64,000 nucleotides of DNA from a virus, in IMG/VR virus record IMGVR_UViG_3300024346_006511, positions 92,127 to 156,126 of that record. One strand, 5' to 3'. The notes under the pieces were generated by a model. It saw only the letters and a program-made list of their open reading frames with translations. It ran no database searches and was not told the DNA's origin. Both the position numbers and the translations under genes were made by a program. Positions 45,326 through 53,089 of this stretch are shown here, in pieces. Positions within the stretch are counted from its first letter, which is position 1. Each line of letters begins with the position of its first letter.

Positions 45326-45333
45326 TATAAATA
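45326..45333 (-). promoter_or_regulatory. Late-type promoter element for gp13
   Basis: The coding strand reads CACTATTTATAAGTAAAAC, 14 nt before the gp13 ATG. This is the shortest spacing in the window and leaves room for only a very short leader. Confidence 0.65.
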
Positions 45334-45337
45334 GTGG

Positions 45338-46024
45338 TTAGTCTCTGAAGGTCTTATATACTTCTAATAGAGGTGCGACAATATCATGCCTATGATTCTG
45401 TGCTAATGAGTGAGTAACGAAACCTTTTACTTGTTCTTCAAGTCTAGAAAGGAAAGAAAATCCAGTCTCTCTTTTATCTCTTAAGTCAATTTGAGCCATA
45501 TCTCCACATATACACATCTTAGAATTTTTACCTAATCTGCCTATAACTGTTTCCATTTGAGGATGAGTTACGTTTTGTGCTTCATCAACTATTACAAAAG
45601 AGTTTAAAAATGTTCTACCTCTCATAAATGCAAAAGGTACTATTTCTATATTACCTGCTTCCATTTCCTTCTTTACCTTCTCTTCATTATATAACATGAA
45701 TAAGTTATGATAGATAGGGGCTAACCAAGGGTCCATTTTAGCCTGAAGATCTCCTGGTAAGAAACCTATATCTTCTTTAGCTACAGTTGGTCTTGTTATA
45801 ATAATCTTATCTATACGTTTGGTAAATAGTAGATCTAAAGCTACTTGTGTTGCTACTAGCGTTTTACCGCTACCTGCCATTCCTTTTAGTACTGTTACTG
45901 GATTGTCTAGTATTAACTTTTTTGCTTCTTTTTGTTCATCATTTAGTTGAACGTTAAATTTAATCGGGCGTTTTGGTCTTCTTTTTTCGACGAAAACTTC
46001 GTCGGTGTGAGGTTTACTTGCCAT
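45338..46024 (-). CDS. phoH: PhoH-like ATPase
   Basis: This 228-aa P-loop ATPase has Walker A GMAGSGKTLVA (Gly48 to Thr55), IITRPTVAKEDIGFLPGDL, and Walker B SFVIVDEAQN with Asp147 and Glu148. QNHRHDIVAPLL, resembling sensor and arginine-finger segments, follows. It is the short PhoH form common in marine phages. Its biological role in phages is not known; RNA-related helicase or nuclease-partner roles have been suggested for the family. It lies between the gp23 terminator and gp13 with its own promoter, so it is expressed with the late genes. Confidence 0.92.
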   Translation of the reverse strand: MASKPHTDEVFVEKRRPKRPIKFNVQLNDEQKEAKKLILDNPVTVLKGMAGSGKTLVATQVALDLLFTKRIDKIIITRPTVAKEDIGFLPGDLQAKMDPWLAPIYHNLFMLYNEEKVKKEMEAGNIEIVPFAFMRGRTFLNSFVIVDEAQNVTHPQMETVIGRLGKNSKMCICGDMAQIDLRDKRETGFSFLSRLEEQVKGFVTHSLAQNHRHDIVAPLLEVYKTFRD

Positions 46025-46060
46025 ATGTCTTTTATAAATTAAGATAGAATCTTTATTACT

Positions 46061-46068
46061 TATAAATA
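46061..46068 (-). promoter_or_regulatory. Late-type promoter element for phoH
   Basis: The coding strand reads CCTATTTATAAGTAATAAAG, 36 nt before the phoH ATG, just after the gp23 terminator. A near copy, AATTTATA, lies at 46033-46040. Confidence 0.65.
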
Positions 46069-46074
46069 GGACAT

Positions 46075-46098
46075 AAAAAAAGAGGCCCGAAGGCCTCT
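46075..46098 (-). terminator. Strong intrinsic terminator after gp23 (UUCG loop)
   Basis: On the coding strand AGAGGCC pairs with GGCCTCT around a TTCG tetraloop, followed by a run of T. It lies 25 nt past the gp23 stop and separates gp23 from phoH. It is the clearest terminator in the window. Confidence 0.93.
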
Positions 46099-46123
46099 CT
46101 TAATATTACTCTAAGGGGTTATC

Positions 46124-47713
46124 CTAGATCTGATCTAAGTCAGAGATAAAGATTTTTCCGTAGAATTCAGGTCTGATCATCTTCTTAGCGTAACGAGTCA
46201 TTAAACCTTTTCTTGGAGTGAAGGTTTCTGGATCGTATACTAGAGGAGTCATCATTAATGGTACATAAGGAGCATATACAGCACCTGCTTCCAAGAACTG
46301 AGAACCTCTATATCCCATAAGGATTGTGTTTTCAGTCATGTAAGGGTTTTTGTATACTTGGAATCTTGAAGCTAAGCTTCCGATTCTTTGTACTCCCATT
46401 GCAAACTTATCTTGGTTTCCGTCAGTTTGTGCAGCATATCCAGGAATTGATTCTAGGATTGTAGCAACTGAAGGAGAACATACTAGGAAGTTAGCACCAC
46501 CTCTTAATGTTTTCTGGTGAATCTTGTTAGATACTTTTTGGATTTTAGTTCCTAAAGTTTGGAACCATTGTCCTTGAGTATTGTAGAAATCAGAAGTAGC
46601 AGCAGTCCATGCACCACCTTGGAAGTTCTTGTTGTTTTCAACAGACCATCTTTCAGTAGTTACAGCACCTTTAATCAACATATCTAAAATCTCTAAATCG
46701 ATTTCCATAGAAATGTATTCACTTAATAGTGAAGTCAATTCTGCTTCTGCATCGATTGAGTGATATGCGTTAAGGTCTTGTGCAAATTCTGGTGTCCATT
46801 GCGCCTTTAGCTTTCTTGTCTTAGCAACAATTGCCTCAGATTGCAATTTAACATCGATCTCTGGAATACTAATTGAAGTATCAACAGCTACAGTTGAATC
46901 AGCCTCAAAGTCACCTCTTGTGTTATCAGTTGGTTGTTTGTGGTAGATTACTTGTACGTTGTCAGAGTTGTTTACACCTCCTGCAGCAGATTGTACTAAT
47001 ACTAGGTTAGACCCAGAAATTTTAGTAAATTGCTTGTGGATTACAGCTGAACCAGATTCTGCACTTAATTCAAATGCTCTAATTCCTTCTGCGTCGTAAG
47101 CTGGGATAGAAGAAAGAGGTATTAATACCGCTTCGTAATCTGCTAATGTTAATCCAGCGTCAAAGCCTACATCTTTCAATAAGGCAGCTTGTACTGTTGC
47201 AGCAGCTTCAGTTCCAGTTACTTGGTTGATAGTGTATCCGAATTGTCCAGCGCCATAAAGACCTCCAGAAACGTCTACATCTTCTCCCATTTTGTTAGCT
47301 CCATCAGTTACGTTACCGTACATGTTTTCGCCATCTGCTCTTCCGTTTACTCCAGTACCGTACTTAAAGTCTAAGTAGAATACTAGCCCAGAAGGCAAGT
47401 TCATTGGTTGTACACTTACGAAGTCTTGCGCTACGATTTGAGCGAATACTTTTCTCACAAGTGGTAAAGCAACACCAGCCCAGTTTTCTCCTTGGCCTGC
47501 AGTAAAGCCTGAGCCTCCTGCTTGAGTTGCGTTTGCTTCTGCTACGATTTGTTTAGCTTGGTTCTCAAGAATAACAGCCATGTTACCAGCGTGCTTTTCA
47601 TCAGAGATACCTTCTAACAATCCAGAAGCGCTCCATTTCTCAGCTAAACGAGCAGCATCTGCTTGTACGCTTTTGAAAGTGTTAGAGCTTTCTAATAATT
47701 GATTTAATTCCAT
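46124..47713 (-). CDS. gp23: Major capsid protein gp23
   Basis: This 529-aa protein is the T4-type major capsid protein. It starts MELNQLLESSNTFKS and has a propeptide ending QIVAE before ANATQAGG, so the predicted prohead protease cut is after Glu59. The mature part has AGQGENWAGVALPLVRKVFA, GLVFYLDFKYGTG, and a long C-terminus with NFLVCSPSVATILESIPGY, LMTPLVYDPETFTPRKGLMT and RYAKKMIRPEFYG. These match T4 gp23 in length and layout. It lies after the scaffold gene and is followed by the terminator. Confidence 0.97.
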   Translation of the reverse strand: MELNQLLESSNTFKSVQADAARLAEKWSASGLLEGISDEKHAGNMAVILENQAKQIVAEANATQAGGSGFTAGQGENWAGVALPLVRKVFAQIVAQDFVSVQPMNLPSGLVFYLDFKYGTGVNGRADGENMYGNVTDGANKMGEDVDVSGGLYGAGQFGYTINQVTGTEAAATVQAALLKDVGFDAGLTLADYEAVLIPLSSIPAYDAEGIRAFELSAESGSAVIHKQFTKISGSNLVLVQSAAGGVNNSDNVQVIYHKQPTDNTRGDFEADSTVAVDTSISIPEIDVKLQSEAIVAKTRKLKAQWTPEFAQDLNAYHSIDAEAELTSLLSEYISMEIDLEILDMLIKGAVTTERWSVENNKNFQGGAWTAATSDFYNTQGQWFQTLGTKIQKVSNKIHQKTLRGGANFLVCSPSVATILESIPGYAAQTDGNQDKFAMGVQRIGSLASRFQVYKNPYMTENTILMGYRGSQFLEAGAVYAPYVPLMMTPLVYDPETFTPRKGLMTRYAKKMIRPEFYGKIFISDLDQI

Positions 47714-47741
47714 GATTAATTTTTTAGGATTTTAATTTTAT

Positions 47742-48848
47742 TTATTTTATAATACCAGCTAACTTCTGCATTCTAAGAACAGATTCAGATACGTTTCCAA
47801 TTACTCCTGGTTTACTTGCTGTAATTCCAGTAGCTTTAGATGCAGATCCTTTATGCTCTTTAATGCTAGTTGTTTCTTTTTTAGTAACAACATTTTCGCT
47901 AACTGTTTCAAAAACTAATTTTACTTCTTTAACTGTTTCAGCTTTATCGAAAGCAGCAATAATGTTTACTTTCTGTGATTCTGATAAGTTGTTTGCTTTG
48001 AAGATTTTGTTAACATAAAGTAACTTAGAGTTTAGTAAATTAACTTCGTTTAATTCACTTCTTAAAGTTTCAATAGTTGATAAAGCTTCAGTTAAGTCTT
48101 CTTTGATGGTATCGTTAACGTTAGATTCTTTAGAATCAGATTCTGCATCGATTTCATTTTTAGTAGGTCCGTCTTTAACTTCGTCTACTTCTTTGTCATC
48201 TTTTGCTTCATCCATTTCTTTGTCATCTTTCTTACCTTCTTCCATATCGTCTTCGCTTTCGCCTTCTGATACAGCTTCTAGTTCTCTAATTAACTCATCT
48301 AAGTCAATCTCTTCTTCGCCTTCTTCTCCAGCTAAAGGATCTCCCTCGCCTGGTTCTTCAATTGCTCCAGCGTCCATATCGTCAGCTCCCATTTCAGGTT
48401 CCATCTCAGCTTCACCAGCGCCCATTTCTTGGCTAATGATGTCTCTAATAAGGTCTTTGAAATCTTCTACTGATAGATCTTTTAGATCTTCGTCTTCTGC
48501 TGGCTCTTCTAATTCGTCTTCAGCTTCCTCAGGAGCTTCTTCTCCTTCACCGTCTGCTTCTAATTCGTCTTCTTCGTCTTCTGCTTCTTCTACAGCTGTA
48601 AATTCTTCCTCCACTGCTTCGTCTTTGTCGTCTTTAGCAGGAGCTTCATTAACATCTTCATCGTCTGATTCTGTTACTGCTACTTCGTCGACGTCTTTGT
48701 CTTCCATCTCTTGAAGTTTTGCAGCTAACATATCTTTTAAATGAGGAGTCAATGACTCTTCTAAAGCTTCCTTGGCGTTTGCAATAGCGGCTTCTCTTAC
48801 AGACTTAGCTTCAGCAATAGCTTGCTTGAATAAATCTTTGTTTGCCAT
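47742..48848 (-). CDS. gp22: Prohead core scaffolding protein, gp22-like
   Basis: This 368-aa protein is very acidic (long Glu/Asp stretches at 55-205), with helical ends. It starts MANKDLFKQAIAEAKSVRE and ends ESVLRMQKLAGIIK. It sits between the prohead protease side and gp23, where T4 has the scaffold gp22, and has the same composition. It contains several VNE, MDE, IKE and LSE sites before small residues that the prohead protease could cut to empty the core, as happens with T4 gp22. No sequence-specific match to gp22 is claimed. A 7-bp hairpin lies in its leader. Confidence 0.75.
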   Translation of the reverse strand: MANKDLFKQAIAEAKSVREAAIANAKEALEESLTPHLKDMLAAKLQEMEDKDVDEVAVTESDDEDVNEAPAKDDKDEAVEEEFTAVEEAEDEEDELEADGEGEEAPEEAEDELEEPAEDEDLKDLSVEDFKDLIRDIISQEMGAGEAEMEPEMGADDMDAGAIEEPGEGDPLAGEEGEEEIDLDELIRELEAVSEGESEDDMEEGKKDDKEMDEAKDDKEVDEVKDGPTKNEIDAESDSKESNVNDTIKEDLTEALSTIETLRSELNEVNLLNSKLLYVNKIFKANNLSESQKVNIIAAFDKAETVKEVKLVFETVSENVVTKKETTSIKEHKGSASKATGITASKPGVIGNVSESVLRMQKLAGIIK

Positions 48849-48915
48849 TTTTTAAAAATAATGTGTGGTTTCTACGATTATTATAAATCGTAATAGAAAA
48901 TATAAGTTTGTGTTG

Positions 48916-48936
48916 ATGCCATATAAGAGATGGCAT
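48916..48936 (-). other. Hairpin in the gp22 mRNA leader
   Basis: ATGCCAT and ATGGCAT form a perfect 7-bp stem around a seven-base loop. It begins 7 nt downstream of the promoter element, at or near the expected 5' end of the gp22 transcript. It has no T run, so it could protect the mRNA end or regulate translation. Confidence 0.45.
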
Positions 48937-48943
48937 ATTCGTA

Positions 48944-48951
48944 TATAAATA
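48944..48951 (-). promoter_or_regulatory. Late-type promoter element for gp22
   Basis: The coding strand reads ATATTTATATACG, 95 nt before the gp22 ATG. A near copy (GATTTATA) lies at 48882-48889, 33 nt from the ATG. Confidence 0.55.
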
Positions 48952-48989
48952 TATACTTATTCCGGAAAACTTAGTAAATAGGGAAACTT

Positions 48990-49523
48990 TTATATTGATG
49001 ATGCAGCGGATCCGACTGCTCCTGCAATCTCACCTCCAATTACTGCTATATCTCTACCTTTAAGTGCTGCTTTTACAGCAGATACAGAAGCGGAAGCAAG
49101 TCCTCCACCTTTAAGAGCATTCATAGCACCGATACCAGCTTTAACTCCTAGACCGGCTAATATGGCTATAAATAAACCTTTAGCAACTAATTGTCTTTTC
49201 TTCTCATCTCTAATGAAAGGCTTAATAAACCCTGAAAGAGCATTTACTATGTTAACTTCGTTGTTGTGGGCCCATTTATGAACTGCATCAGCTTTATCAG
49301 CTGCTTTATCTAAATTCATCTTTCTAAGAGCCGTCGCAGCATACTTACCTAAAACGTCTAATACTGTGTTAGTTGCTAATGCCCAAGATAATACACCTAC
49401 TGTTGTAATTACTTCGTTAACATCCTGTTCTCCTTCTTTACCGAATTCAGCTTCCATTGCTTTTGCAAGATCGGCTGCCATTTGGGATTCTGCACTTTCT
49501 AGTATAAGATCTGCTATCTTCAT
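48990..49523 (-). CDS. Hydrophobic internal head protein with capsid-targeting-like leader
   Basis: This 177-aa protein starts MKIADLILESAES, a leader like the T4 internal proteins, with a predicted cut after Glu9. Three hydrophobic stretches follow: 40-67 (TTVGVLSWALATN), 112-138 (LVAKGLFIAILAGLGVKAG), and 158-177 (DIAVIGGEIAGAVGSAA). Charged helices lie between them. It sits between gp21 and gp22, where head-core genes are found. The layout suggests a membrane-active protein packaged in the head, perhaps for ejection. No family is recognised. It shares 1 nt with the gp21 gene. Confidence 0.65.
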   Translation of the reverse strand: MKIADLILESAESQMAADLAKAMEAEFGKEGEQDVNEVITTVGVLSWALATNTVLDVLGKYAATALRKMNLDKAADKADAVHKWAHNNEVNIVNALSGFIKPFIRDEKKRQLVAKGLFIAILAGLGVKAGIGAMNALKGGGLASASVSAVKAALKGRDIAVIGGEIAGAVGSAASSI

Positions 49524-50101
49524 TATGCTCTTAATATGTCGTTTATAATAAGGTCTAAATTAGCATATTTAGATACCTTTATTTTACCTTCAGATAAAGA
49601 TACTGGATTCATAAATGCTCCATGTGTAGATGGATTAGATACAAAATCCCAACATACTAATTCAAAATCGTCTTGTACTTCTAAAGTACCTTCGTTTGTT
49701 TGTTGTACTGAACCTGTACCTCTAGATGAAATACCGATTGTATGACCTGCTCTAGCAATTTCTTTTACGATATTACCAGAAGGTGTATTAAGTAGTTCTA
49801 CACGTCCCATAAGGTCGTCTCCTTTCCACCATAACTCTTTTACTATATGAGAGGCGTTCTTAAGAGAGACAACAGGAGACTCAGGGTGATCAAGTTCTCC
49901 GTAAGCATTTCCTTGCTTAACAAACTCTTTGATATATCTTTCTGATTCTCTTAGTAAAATGTCTTTACTATATGTACGTCCATTTTGATTCTTTGCAACT
50001 GCTCTTTGCATTACTCCTTCTACCTCATATACTCCCGGCTTAGTTTTTGATTCCTTAAGTACCGGTCTGAATGGTGTTACGTCTACTAATAGTTGTGCCA
50101 T
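49523..50101 (-). CDS. gp21: Prohead core protease gp21
   Basis: This 192-aa serine protease of T4 prohead type has the catalytic His72 in YGELDHPES and the nucleophile Ser in HTIGISSRGTGSV (Ser125 or Ser126), with FELVCWDFVSNPSTHG following. It starts MAQLLVDVTPFRPVLKES. The order of motifs matches T4 gp21, which cuts core and capsid proteins after Glu during head maturation. The predicted cut sites in gp23 and in several leaders of this window fit its specificity. It is followed by the gene for the 177-aa protein, with which it overlaps by 1 nt. Confidence 0.93.
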   Translation of the reverse strand: MAQLLVDVTPFRPVLKESKTKPGVYEVEGVMQRAVAKNQNGRTYSKDILLRESERYIKEFVKQGNAYGELDHPESPVVSLKNASHIVKELWWKGDDLMGRVELLNTPSGNIVKEIARAGHTIGISSRGTGSVQQTNEGTLEVQDDFELVCWDFVSNPSTHGAFMNPVSLSEGKIKVSKYANLDLIINDILRA

Positions 50102-50102
50102 A

Positions 50103-52019
50103 TTATTTTTTCTTTTTGTTCTTCCCGTAAGAAGACTCTCTTAATGGAGCGAAAACATTACTTTTTGGTGCAGGTGCTGTTTCGAATTCATCTAAACCTT
50201 GCGCCCTTTTAGCTGCATCAATTTCTGCACTAGAAATAGTTCTAACTTTAGGAGTATCTAGTCCTTTTAAGAAACCTGTCTTAGTTACAGGTCTAAGGTC
50301 TTTACTAAATGCTGTTTCAATAGCTGGTGCTAAGAAGCCTCCTACTTTTAAACCTTCTTCGTTTCTTATCTCACCTAAAGTATCGTATACTTTTTGTATT
50401 TTCTCTCTAGTCTTATCGTAATAAGCTTCAATGTCTGTTACTATATTTTGTAAGTCTAGTATTGCTCCTTTCATACCTTCAAAGCCTGCATAATCTTCTG
50501 CAAACTTAGCTAGTTGGTTAGTAGCTGCTTCATTAATAGCTTTATCTTCTTTTAAGACCTTACTAATGATAGCTCTAACATTTTCTTTCATGGCTTTTTT
50601 AATAGCCTTGTCTTTAGCAGCTTTATAATCATCTCCGTCTACGTCTCCATCTCCGTCATGATCTTTTCCTTTCTTTTCGTCAATCTTTGGTACACCTACA
50701 TCATGTCTGTCTAACTCATCTTCGTCATCCCAAGGACCTCTCATAATATCAACACCAATGTTGTAATGATCTCCTATAGCGTACATTACCTCTTCGGCTT
50801 CTTCTCTTCCTGTAGTGTCGTTATTTTCAGCTCTATCTTCTATAAGAGCAACAAATTCTTGTAAACCACCTACTCTTTCACTTACTACTTCGCCGCCTCT
50901 AGGTACATAATTCTCATCTCTTTCTCTCATTGGAAAAGCTCCTTCGAATATACCTGCTAGAGTTTCTTTTATCTCTTTTCTATATTTTTTTAATGCATCT
51001 GTTGCTTCTGCTCTATCTCCTGCTTTTATAGCATCTATTACATCACCTAAGTGAGTGTTTTCTCTATGATAGTTTACATCTTCGAATGAATCGTAGATAG
51101 CTTGCATAGTTTCAACTGGAGTATTAACTCTTACTTTAAGTCCTGCTTTAAGCATACCTTCATAATCGAAGTCAGTAGAGAACATATCACCAGGCTTATA
51201 TTCATGAGGACGTTCGTCCATGCTTCCTGGAGTATAATTCTTTATAGCATCCATTTGAGCTGCATCCATTTCTTCTACATCATGTTCTTTGCCCATTGCC
51301 GCTTTAATTGCAGCATCTTTCTTGTCTAAGTACTCTTCTTCATCTTCTTCTATGTAATCAGATGGACTTTCATAGTTAACTGATACAAACTCATCAAATT
51401 CGTCTACTATCTCTTCTGGACTTGCTCCTCTAATGTCGTTAAAGTGAGTCTTAATAAAGTCTTTTATTACTTCGTTGTCTGCTTGTCTTTCTTTTTTCAA
51501 TAAAGCAATTAAGTCAACTGTCTGCTCTCTTAATGCAGAAGGTTCAGCATTCTCTTTAAGAGTAGCTTTCTTCATAGCATTAAAAGTATCTGCGTCTTTA
51601 GCTCCTCTTTTAGTTTCTTTCATTTTATCATGCTTATCTACTCCTGCTGATTCTCCAGCCATAAGGTTGTAGTAGAATGCTTGATCTTTTTGTAAGTTAA
51701 GGATAGTTTGCTGTCTAGCTTTGATGTATTGTTCTTTTGTGACAACTCCAGAAGAATCAATACCAGCTTTATTCAATTCATAGTTAACTCCTCTATCAAT
51801 ACTAGTTAATGAGAAATTATCTTCAGGTGATTTGATATGTCTGATATCTTTTAATTTATTTTCTGATATCATTCCTCTATTCTTTAGAATCTGTACTGAA
51901 TCTTCAAATCCATTAGATACTGTTAAATAGTTAGGGAACGCTTGCTTCATTTGACGAAGGAACTCCCCTTTAGCCATTGAGCCTTCTAGTACGGAGTTAT
52001 ATTTTTCAGTTGCTGTCAT
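50103..52019 (-). CDS. Large charged prohead-core-like protein with EF-hand-like loop
   Basis: This 638-aa protein is highly charged and helical, and acidic over about 200-260 and 400-460. A calcium-loop-like DHDGDGDVDGDDY is at about 455, resembling an EF-hand or dockerin loop. It ends SSYGKNKKKK with four lysines. Sites such as ATLKE before N, KAINE before AA, and VLKE before D fit the prohead protease preference. It lies between the 61-aa protein and gp21, where core proteins sit. It may be an internal or core protein. No domain family is recognised beyond the loop. Confidence 0.65.
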   Translation of the reverse strand: MTATEKYNSVLEGSMAKGEFLRQMKQAFPNYLTVSNGFEDSVQILKNRGMISENKLKDIRHIKSPEDNFSLTSIDRGVNYELNKAGIDSSGVVTKEQYIKARQQTILNLQKDQAFYYNLMAGESAGVDKHDKMKETKRGAKDADTFNAMKKATLKENAEPSALREQTVDLIALLKKERQADNEVIKDFIKTHFNDIRGASPEEIVDEFDEFVSVNYESPSDYIEEDEEEYLDKKDAAIKAAMGKEHDVEEMDAAQMDAIKNYTPGSMDERPHEYKPGDMFSTDFDYEGMLKAGLKVRVNTPVETMQAIYDSFEDVNYHRENTHLGDVIDAIKAGDRAEATDALKKYRKEIKETLAGIFEGAFPMRERDENYVPRGGEVVSERVGGLQEFVALIEDRAENNDTTGREEAEEVMYAIGDHYNIGVDIMRGPWDDEDELDRHDVGVPKIDEKKGKDHDGDGDVDGDDYKAAKDKAIKKAMKENVRAIISKVLKEDKAINEAATNQLAKFAEDYAGFEGMKGAILDLQNIVTDIEAYYDKTREKIQKVYDTLGEIRNEEGLKVGGFLAPAIETAFSKDLRPVTKTGFLKGLDTPKVRTISSAEIDAAKRAQGLDEFETAPAPKSNVFAPLRESSYGKNKKKK

Positions 52020-52021
52020 GT

Positions 52022-52207
52022 TTATACTTCTTTGTATCCTTGTTTCTTTAATGTCTTTTTTGCTCTTTTTGCATTCCCAAAAGCGAAAGGAGTAGCATAA
52101 TTCATTCCTTGTCCAGGAGTAAATGTAGCTGAACCGCCAGTAACGTTTGCTTCGTCTAACTCTTGCATTACTTCTCTAACTAGTGATACTACTTCTGATC
52201 TCTTCAT
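52022..52207 (-). CDS. Small prohead-core-like protein resembling the gp23 cleavage junction
   Basis: This 61-aa protein has a helical start MKRSEVVSLVREVMQELDE followed by ANVTGGSATFTPGQGMNYA. That second part resembles the residues just after the predicted cleavage in gp23 (ANATQAGGSGFTAGQGENWA). The end, KRAKKTLKKQGYKEV, is basic. It sits in the place of T4 genes 67 and 68 (small prohead core proteins). A cut after the Glu of ELDE is predicted. It may guide core or capsid assembly. It overlaps the 284-aa gene by 1 nt. Confidence 0.6.
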   Translation of the reverse strand: MKRSEVVSLVREVMQELDEANVTGGSATFTPGQGMNYATPFAFGNAKRAKKTLKKQGYKEV

Positions 52208-53061
52208 TATAGAGTCTTAAGTTCATTTACTAGGTCGTAATACTGCATTAAGTTAACTAAGTGACTATCACTTATCGCATCAGTCTTCTTTAACGGAACA
52301 ATTGCTTTAGAAACTTCTTCTAATTTAATCTTAACTACCTTATCTTTTACCTTACTAGCAAATTTTCCTACTTGAATTGATATCTTACCAAGTTCTTCAT
52401 TAACAATGTTGCGTAAACGTGCTTTTGAGTTAACTGAGGTAATAAATTCTTTGAGTATAAATTTTTGTTCTGGAAGTAAGTCCTTGTAGTTATCGTTAAA
52501 CTTCTCTAATAATATTTTAAAAGTCAACAACCTCAAGTCCTTATCGTACTTCGAATACTCTTCTATTAAGGTATCCTTTACGCTGTCCTCGTTTTGCTTT
52601 GTTGCAGTTAAGTGCTCTAGGATTGTTAACTTATTATCTACTAAATATTGTGGATCTACCATTTCAGCATTATTCTGTGCTTCAAGTAGACAATATAGTG
52701 CAGCAAGAGCTTTATAGTCTCTTACCGATATGCTAAAAAACTCCTCTAGATTATAATGTTTCTTAATCTCAGAGATAAGTTTATATTTTTGTGATTTAAG
52801 TAGCTTTTGATCTAGTTTTCTAGATACTTCAGTTACTGTAGAAAGAATAGCTTCTGCCTTTCTTTGTGCTACGCCATTTGCTTTGATTACAAGACTATAC
52901 ATCTTATACTCTTTAGCTAATGTAGATTTATTCGCGAAATACTCTCGTATAATGCTTACAGCCGGTGAATTCCTATTACTAAGAGTATCAGCGGCAATCT
53001 GCTTGACTAATAATTCGAATATTAGCCCAGTATTTTTATACTTGGAATGCTTTATTTTCAT
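52207..53061 (-). CDS. Unknown protein next to portal, conserved-looking
   Basis: This 284-aa protein starts MKIKHSKYKNTGLIFELLVKQ and is helical and Lys-rich, with KAEAILSTVTEVSRKL, KALAALYCLLEAQNNAE and LLPEQKFILKEFITSV. A KNTGLIFELL block occurs in marine T4-like phage proteins of unknown function near the portal gene. It has no transmembrane segment. It lies between gp20 and the 61-aa core protein and has its own promoter element 16 nt upstream. It may be a head or core protein. Confidence 0.6.
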   Translation of the reverse strand: MKIKHSKYKNTGLIFELLVKQIAADTLSNRNSPAVSIIREYFANKSTLAKEYKMYSLVIKANGVAQRKAEAILSTVTEVSRKLDQKLLKSQKYKLISEIKKHYNLEEFFSISVRDYKALAALYCLLEAQNNAEMVDPQYLVDNKLTILEHLTATKQNEDSVKDTLIEEYSKYDKDLRLLTFKILLEKFNDNYKDLLPEQKFILKEFITSVNSKARLRNIVNEELGKISIQVGKFASKVKDKVVKIKLEEVSKAIVPLKKTDAISDSHLVNLMQYYDLVNELKTL

Positions 53062-53077
53062 TATACACGTTTACTAT

Positions 53078-53085
53078 TATAAATA
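53078..53085 (-). promoter_or_regulatory. Late-type promoter element for the 284-aa gene
   Basis: The coding strand reads CATATTTATAATAG, 16 nt before the ATG and just past the gp20 stop. Confidence 0.65.
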
Positions 53086-53089
53086 TGCA

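Noticed and set aside
48103-48714. 203-aa Ser-rich open frame on the + strand
   Set aside because: It is the antisense shadow of the acidic Glu/Asp codons of the gp22-like gene; the opposite strand has the real coding signal, promoter and context.
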